DNA of 7,426 nt. Origin: Acidobacteriota bacterium (lineage in GTDB: Bacteria; Acidobacteriota; Terriglobia; Versatilivoradales; Versatilivoraceae). The position numbers were made by a program, and so were the translations under genes. This document shows, one piece after another, positions 4,985 to 7,426 of this stretch (positions are counted from its first letter, which is position 1; each line of letters begins with the position of its first letter). The notes below the pieces were generated by a model, which was not told the DNA's origin, did no database searches, and saw only the letters and a list, made by a program, of their open reading frames with translations. The stretch spans positions 1 through 7,426 of the forward strand of contig JAPPFQ010000705.1 in the NCBI GenBank assembly GCA_028875135.1, read 5' to 3'.

Positions 4985-7426
4985 ATGGTGCGCACTCCAC
5001 TGCTGTTGCCGACCGCAGCATTCTGTCTGGGCCTTGCCGCTCATTCCCGGGTCGCCAACTCGGCGGAATCCCTCTGGGCCGCCGGCGCCCTGACACTGTG
5101 CCTCTCATGGATTCTCTGGAGCACAAAAAGAGCCTGGAGTTGCTGGATCGTCGTGCTCCTGGCCTTCGGCTTGTCCGGAATGGCCTGGAAGGCCATCCAC
5201 GAACTCCAGTTCGACGAGAACCACCTTCGAACCCTGGTCCGATCCGACGCACTGGACCTGACGGCTCCCTGTCGGGTGAGGGGGCGGTGCGTCCGTGTTT
5301 CGGACGGCAAGGCCGGGGGTATCCACCTGGAGGTGGAGGTTCAGCACCTGGCGAACCGGTTCGACAGCTTTGAGACCCGGGGAAAGATTCGCCTTCACCT
5401 CGTCCCCCCGGATGTTTCCTTCAACACTTGGCCACCTGCCCGGGCAGGCGACCAAGTCGAGATCCTCGCCTATTTGCGAAGACCGGATAACTTCAACAAT
5501 CCGGGACAGTTCGACTATCGGTCCTACCTGGAGCTTCGCGGCGTCTTTCTGACCGGGAACCTGAAGGACCCACTCCTGCTGACCCGTCTCGCGCGACAAC
5601 CGGAATTTTCCTGGCAGGATCTTGCCAACCGGATGCGGCAAGGCTGTATTGGGGCGCTGGATGCCCTGCCGGCATCAGAGCCGGCCAGGGCCGTTCTGAA
5701 AGCCGTCCTGCTCGGAGACGACAGTGACCTTGCGGAGGAAACCAGGTCCCGTTTTCGATTGAACGGGCTCTATCACGTGCTGGTCGTATCGGGACTGCAT
5801 GTCGGGATGATGATTGCCATGGTCTTTGCCCTGCTCAAACAACTGAGGCTTCCGCGCTGGTTGGCCCTGACCCTGACCATGGGGTCGATCGCCCTCTACA
5901 ACCTCCTGGCCGAGGGACAAATCGCCATTGACCGGGCTTCGATCATGGGCTGCCTGTTTCTGGCCAGTCTCTATTTCGACCGGGACCGCAACCTGCTCCA
6001 CTCCCTTTGCCTGGCGGCCTGGTGGGTCCTGCTCAAGGCCCCCGGATGGCTGGATGACTCGGGGTTCCAACTCTCTTTCTCGGCCGCCCTGGCGATCGCC
6101 CTGGTGGGGCTTCCCCTGCTGCACCGCACCACTCAACCCTGCAAGGAAGCTCTCCGGTCCCTGGAATCCATCCACCTGGATCGCAACTTTTCCCCTCGAC
6201 TTGCCGCCTGGCGGGTCGGCTTGAGACTCCGCAGCTCGAGGTTGGCGGAGTCCCTGGGCGTTCCACGATCGGCCATACGCCTCGGTCTGATGGTGTGGCC
6301 CTGCAAGCTCCTGCTGGGACTTCTGGACATCGTCCTGGTTTCGGTTGCCATTCAGGCCGTGCTCCTGGTTCCCCTGATGGTCTATTTCCACCGGGTGGTG
6401 TTGCCGGTCGTTTTCCTCAATATGCTGGTCATTCCCCTGGTCGGCATGATCATTCCCGTGGGATTCACCTACCTGGCCTGGGCCAGTCTGTTCCCGCAGC
6501 TCTCCTGGCCGCTCGGCTGGATCTGCGGACTGCTGGCCGAATGCCTCCTGAGCCTCAACCGCGCCTTTTCCGAAATTCCCTGGCTCGGATTTTCCCTGCC
6601 CCAGGTTCCCCTGGGTTGGGTGCTGGCCTACTACGGCTCCCTGGCCCTGTGGGTGACCGTTCGAGTTCCCCGACTCCTGAGGCTGTTGGGCAGCTCCATC
6701 TGGATCGCCTCCCTGGCGGTCCTGCTGTCGGGCGTGCCGGGAGCCAAGTCGAAATCGCGCGAGTTGGGCTTGACTTTTCTGGATGTGCGGCAGGGAGACT
6801 GTCTGCTGGTAAGCTGGCCGAACGGCAGGCACTTTCTGGTCGACGGCGGCGGCAGTTGGTCCGGAGCCGGCCACCGATCCGAAATGAGGGCGACGGCTTT
6901 CGGCGTTGGAGAGCAGGTGGTTGCGCCCTATCTCTGGAGTCGGGGTGTCCGGTCTCTGGAAGCGGTGATCCTGACCCACGCTCACCAGGATCACATGGGG
7001 GGGCTGGACTTCATTCTGGACAACTTCGAGGTCAAGGAGTTCTGGCTCGGAAACAGCGCCGTCGGCCCGGATTTGCACGATCTGCTCAAGAAAGCAGCGG
7101 CTCACGGACTCAAGATCAGAGCGTTCCAGGCCGGGGATACCCTCAATTTCCATGGCTCCAGATTGGAATTTCTCAATCCCGGCTGCGGCCCTACCGACGA
7201 AAACATAAACAACGATTCCCTTGTTGTGAGAATGACCTACGGCCGGCGCTCCTTTCTGTTGACCGGTGATATCGAGGAACCCGCGGAGGAATGCCTCGCA
7301 GCCCTTGGACCCGGCCTCCAGTCCGATGTCTTGAAGGTGGCCCACCATGGAAGCGGGACCTCAACCTCCTCGCACTTCCTGAACGAAGTGAATCCGGTCA
7401 TCGCCGTTATTTCGGCCGGCAAGGTC
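4985..7426 (+). CDS. comEC: ComEC/Rec2 family DNA-uptake channel protein, 3'-partial
   Basis: ComEC forms the inner-membrane channel that moves single-stranded DNA into the cytoplasm during natural transformation. The frame is open from ATG 4985 to the last base: 814 residues visible, with the C-terminus outside the window. Three hydrophobic segments occupy residues 1-70. A DUF4131/OB-like N-terminal domain follows, with its hallmark NPGQFDY at 172-178. The Competence membrane domain (about 240-590) contains YHVLVVSGLHVGM, with SGLH at 269-272, and several helices; a polar loop lies at about 390-430. The C-terminal metallo-beta-lactamase-like domain begins near 594: FLDVRQGD (Asp600), LVDGGGS (Asp620), THAHQDHMGG with His665, His667, Asp669 and His670, LLTGDI (Asp762) and VAHHGS (His787, His788). 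All metal-site motifs look intact, consistent with a nuclease-type domain. Upstream in frame, TGA lies at 4901 and no ATG or GTG intervenes before 4985; GTG 4988 is the only close alternative. No clear Shine-Dalgarno precedes it. It is divergent from the queD-like gene. Confidence 0.93.
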   Translation, partial: MVRTPLLLPTAAFCLGLAAHSRVANSAESLWAAGALTLCLSWILWSTKRAWSCWIVVLLAFGLSGMAWKAIHELQFDENHLRTLVRSDALDLTAPCRVRGRCVRVSDGKAGGIHLEVEVQHLANRFDSFETRGKIRLHLVPPDVSFNTWPPARAGDQVEILAYLRRPDNFNNPGQFDYRSYLELRGVFLTGNLKDPLLLTRLARQPEFSWQDLANRMRQGCIGALDALPASEPARAVLKAVLLGDDSDLAEETRSRFRLNGLYHVLVVSGLHVGMMIAMVFALLKQLRLPRWLALTLTMGSIALYNLLAEGQIAIDRASIMGCLFLASLYFDRDRNLLHSLCLAAWWVLLKAPGWLDDSGFQLSFSAALAIALVGLPLLHRTTQPCKEALRSLESIHLDRNFSPRLAAWRVGLRLRSSRLAESLGVPRSAIRLGLMVWPCKLLLGLLDIVLVSVAIQAVLLVPLMVYFHRVVLPVVFLNMLVIPLVGMIIPVGFTYLAWASLFPQLSWPLGWICGLLAECLLSLNRAFSEIPWLGFSLPQVPLGWVLAYYGSLALWVTVRVPRLLRLLGSSIWIASLAVLLSGVPGAKSKSRELGLTFLDVRQGDCLLVSWPNGRHFLVDGGGSWSGAGHRSEMRATAFGVGEQVVAPYLWSRGVRSLEAVILTHAHQDHMGGLDFILDNFEVKEFWLGNSAVGPDLHDLLKKAAAHGLKIRAFQAGDTLNFHGSRLEFLNPGCGPTDENINNDSLVVRMTYGRRSFLLTGDIEEPAEECLAALGPGLQSDVLKVAHHGSGTSTSSHFLNEVNPVIAVISAGKV

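Noticed and set aside
5675..7348. A 557-codon open frame on the minus strand opposite comEC
   Set aside because: Its Gln/Gly/His-rich translation shows no domain, while the opposite strand carries complete ComEC motifs across the whole length. It is a typical antisense shadow in GC-rich coding DNA.

Overview
The window is a GC-rich bacterial chromosomal segment with dense, mostly housekeeping or metabolic gene content. It shows no mobile elements, tRNA or rRNA genes, or CRISPR repeats. Codons are strongly G/C-ending, Shine-Dalgarno sites are of the normal bacterial type, and one gene pair is divergent. The ComEC protein has a cytoplasmic-looking loop (about residues 390-430, rich in L, R and D) that resembles, from memory, loops in acidobacterial ComEC proteins. 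The QueD-like protein is a variant I associate with Acidobacteriota, Planctomycetota and Verrucomicrobiota. My best guess is therefore an uncultured member of one of these phyla, probably Acidobacteriota, but this is a weak inference.

Layout. Bases 1-1132 (+) hold the C-terminal part of a CPA2/Kef-type cation:proton antiporter with cytoplasmic RCK-N and RCK-C domains; its start lies before the window. After a 156-base gap comes a tight three-gene block on the + strand: an aldo/keto reductase (1289-2191), a short-chain dehydrogenase/reductase (2207-3007) and a UPF0324/YeiH-family membrane protein of the 'putative sulfate exporter' type (3013-4296). The gaps of 15 and 5 bases suggest one operon, possibly a small oxidoreductase plus export module. 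A 124-base convergent spacer follows, then a QueD/6-pyruvoyl-tetrahydropterin synthase-like gene on the minus strand (4837 down to 4421). Divergent from it, comEC/rec2 begins at 4985 (+), stays open to the last base (814 codons) and runs out of the window.

The antiporter, QueD and ComEC look like independent core functions: ion homeostasis, queuosine or pterin synthesis, and DNA uptake. Only the middle three genes look functionally linked. I found no clear new defence or mobile system. The most unusual signals are the start of the queD-like gene, where a strong Shine-Dalgarno points to a rare ATT start while the only upstream in-frame ATG sits inside an extended -10-like motif, and a short AT-rich patch inside the antiporter gene.
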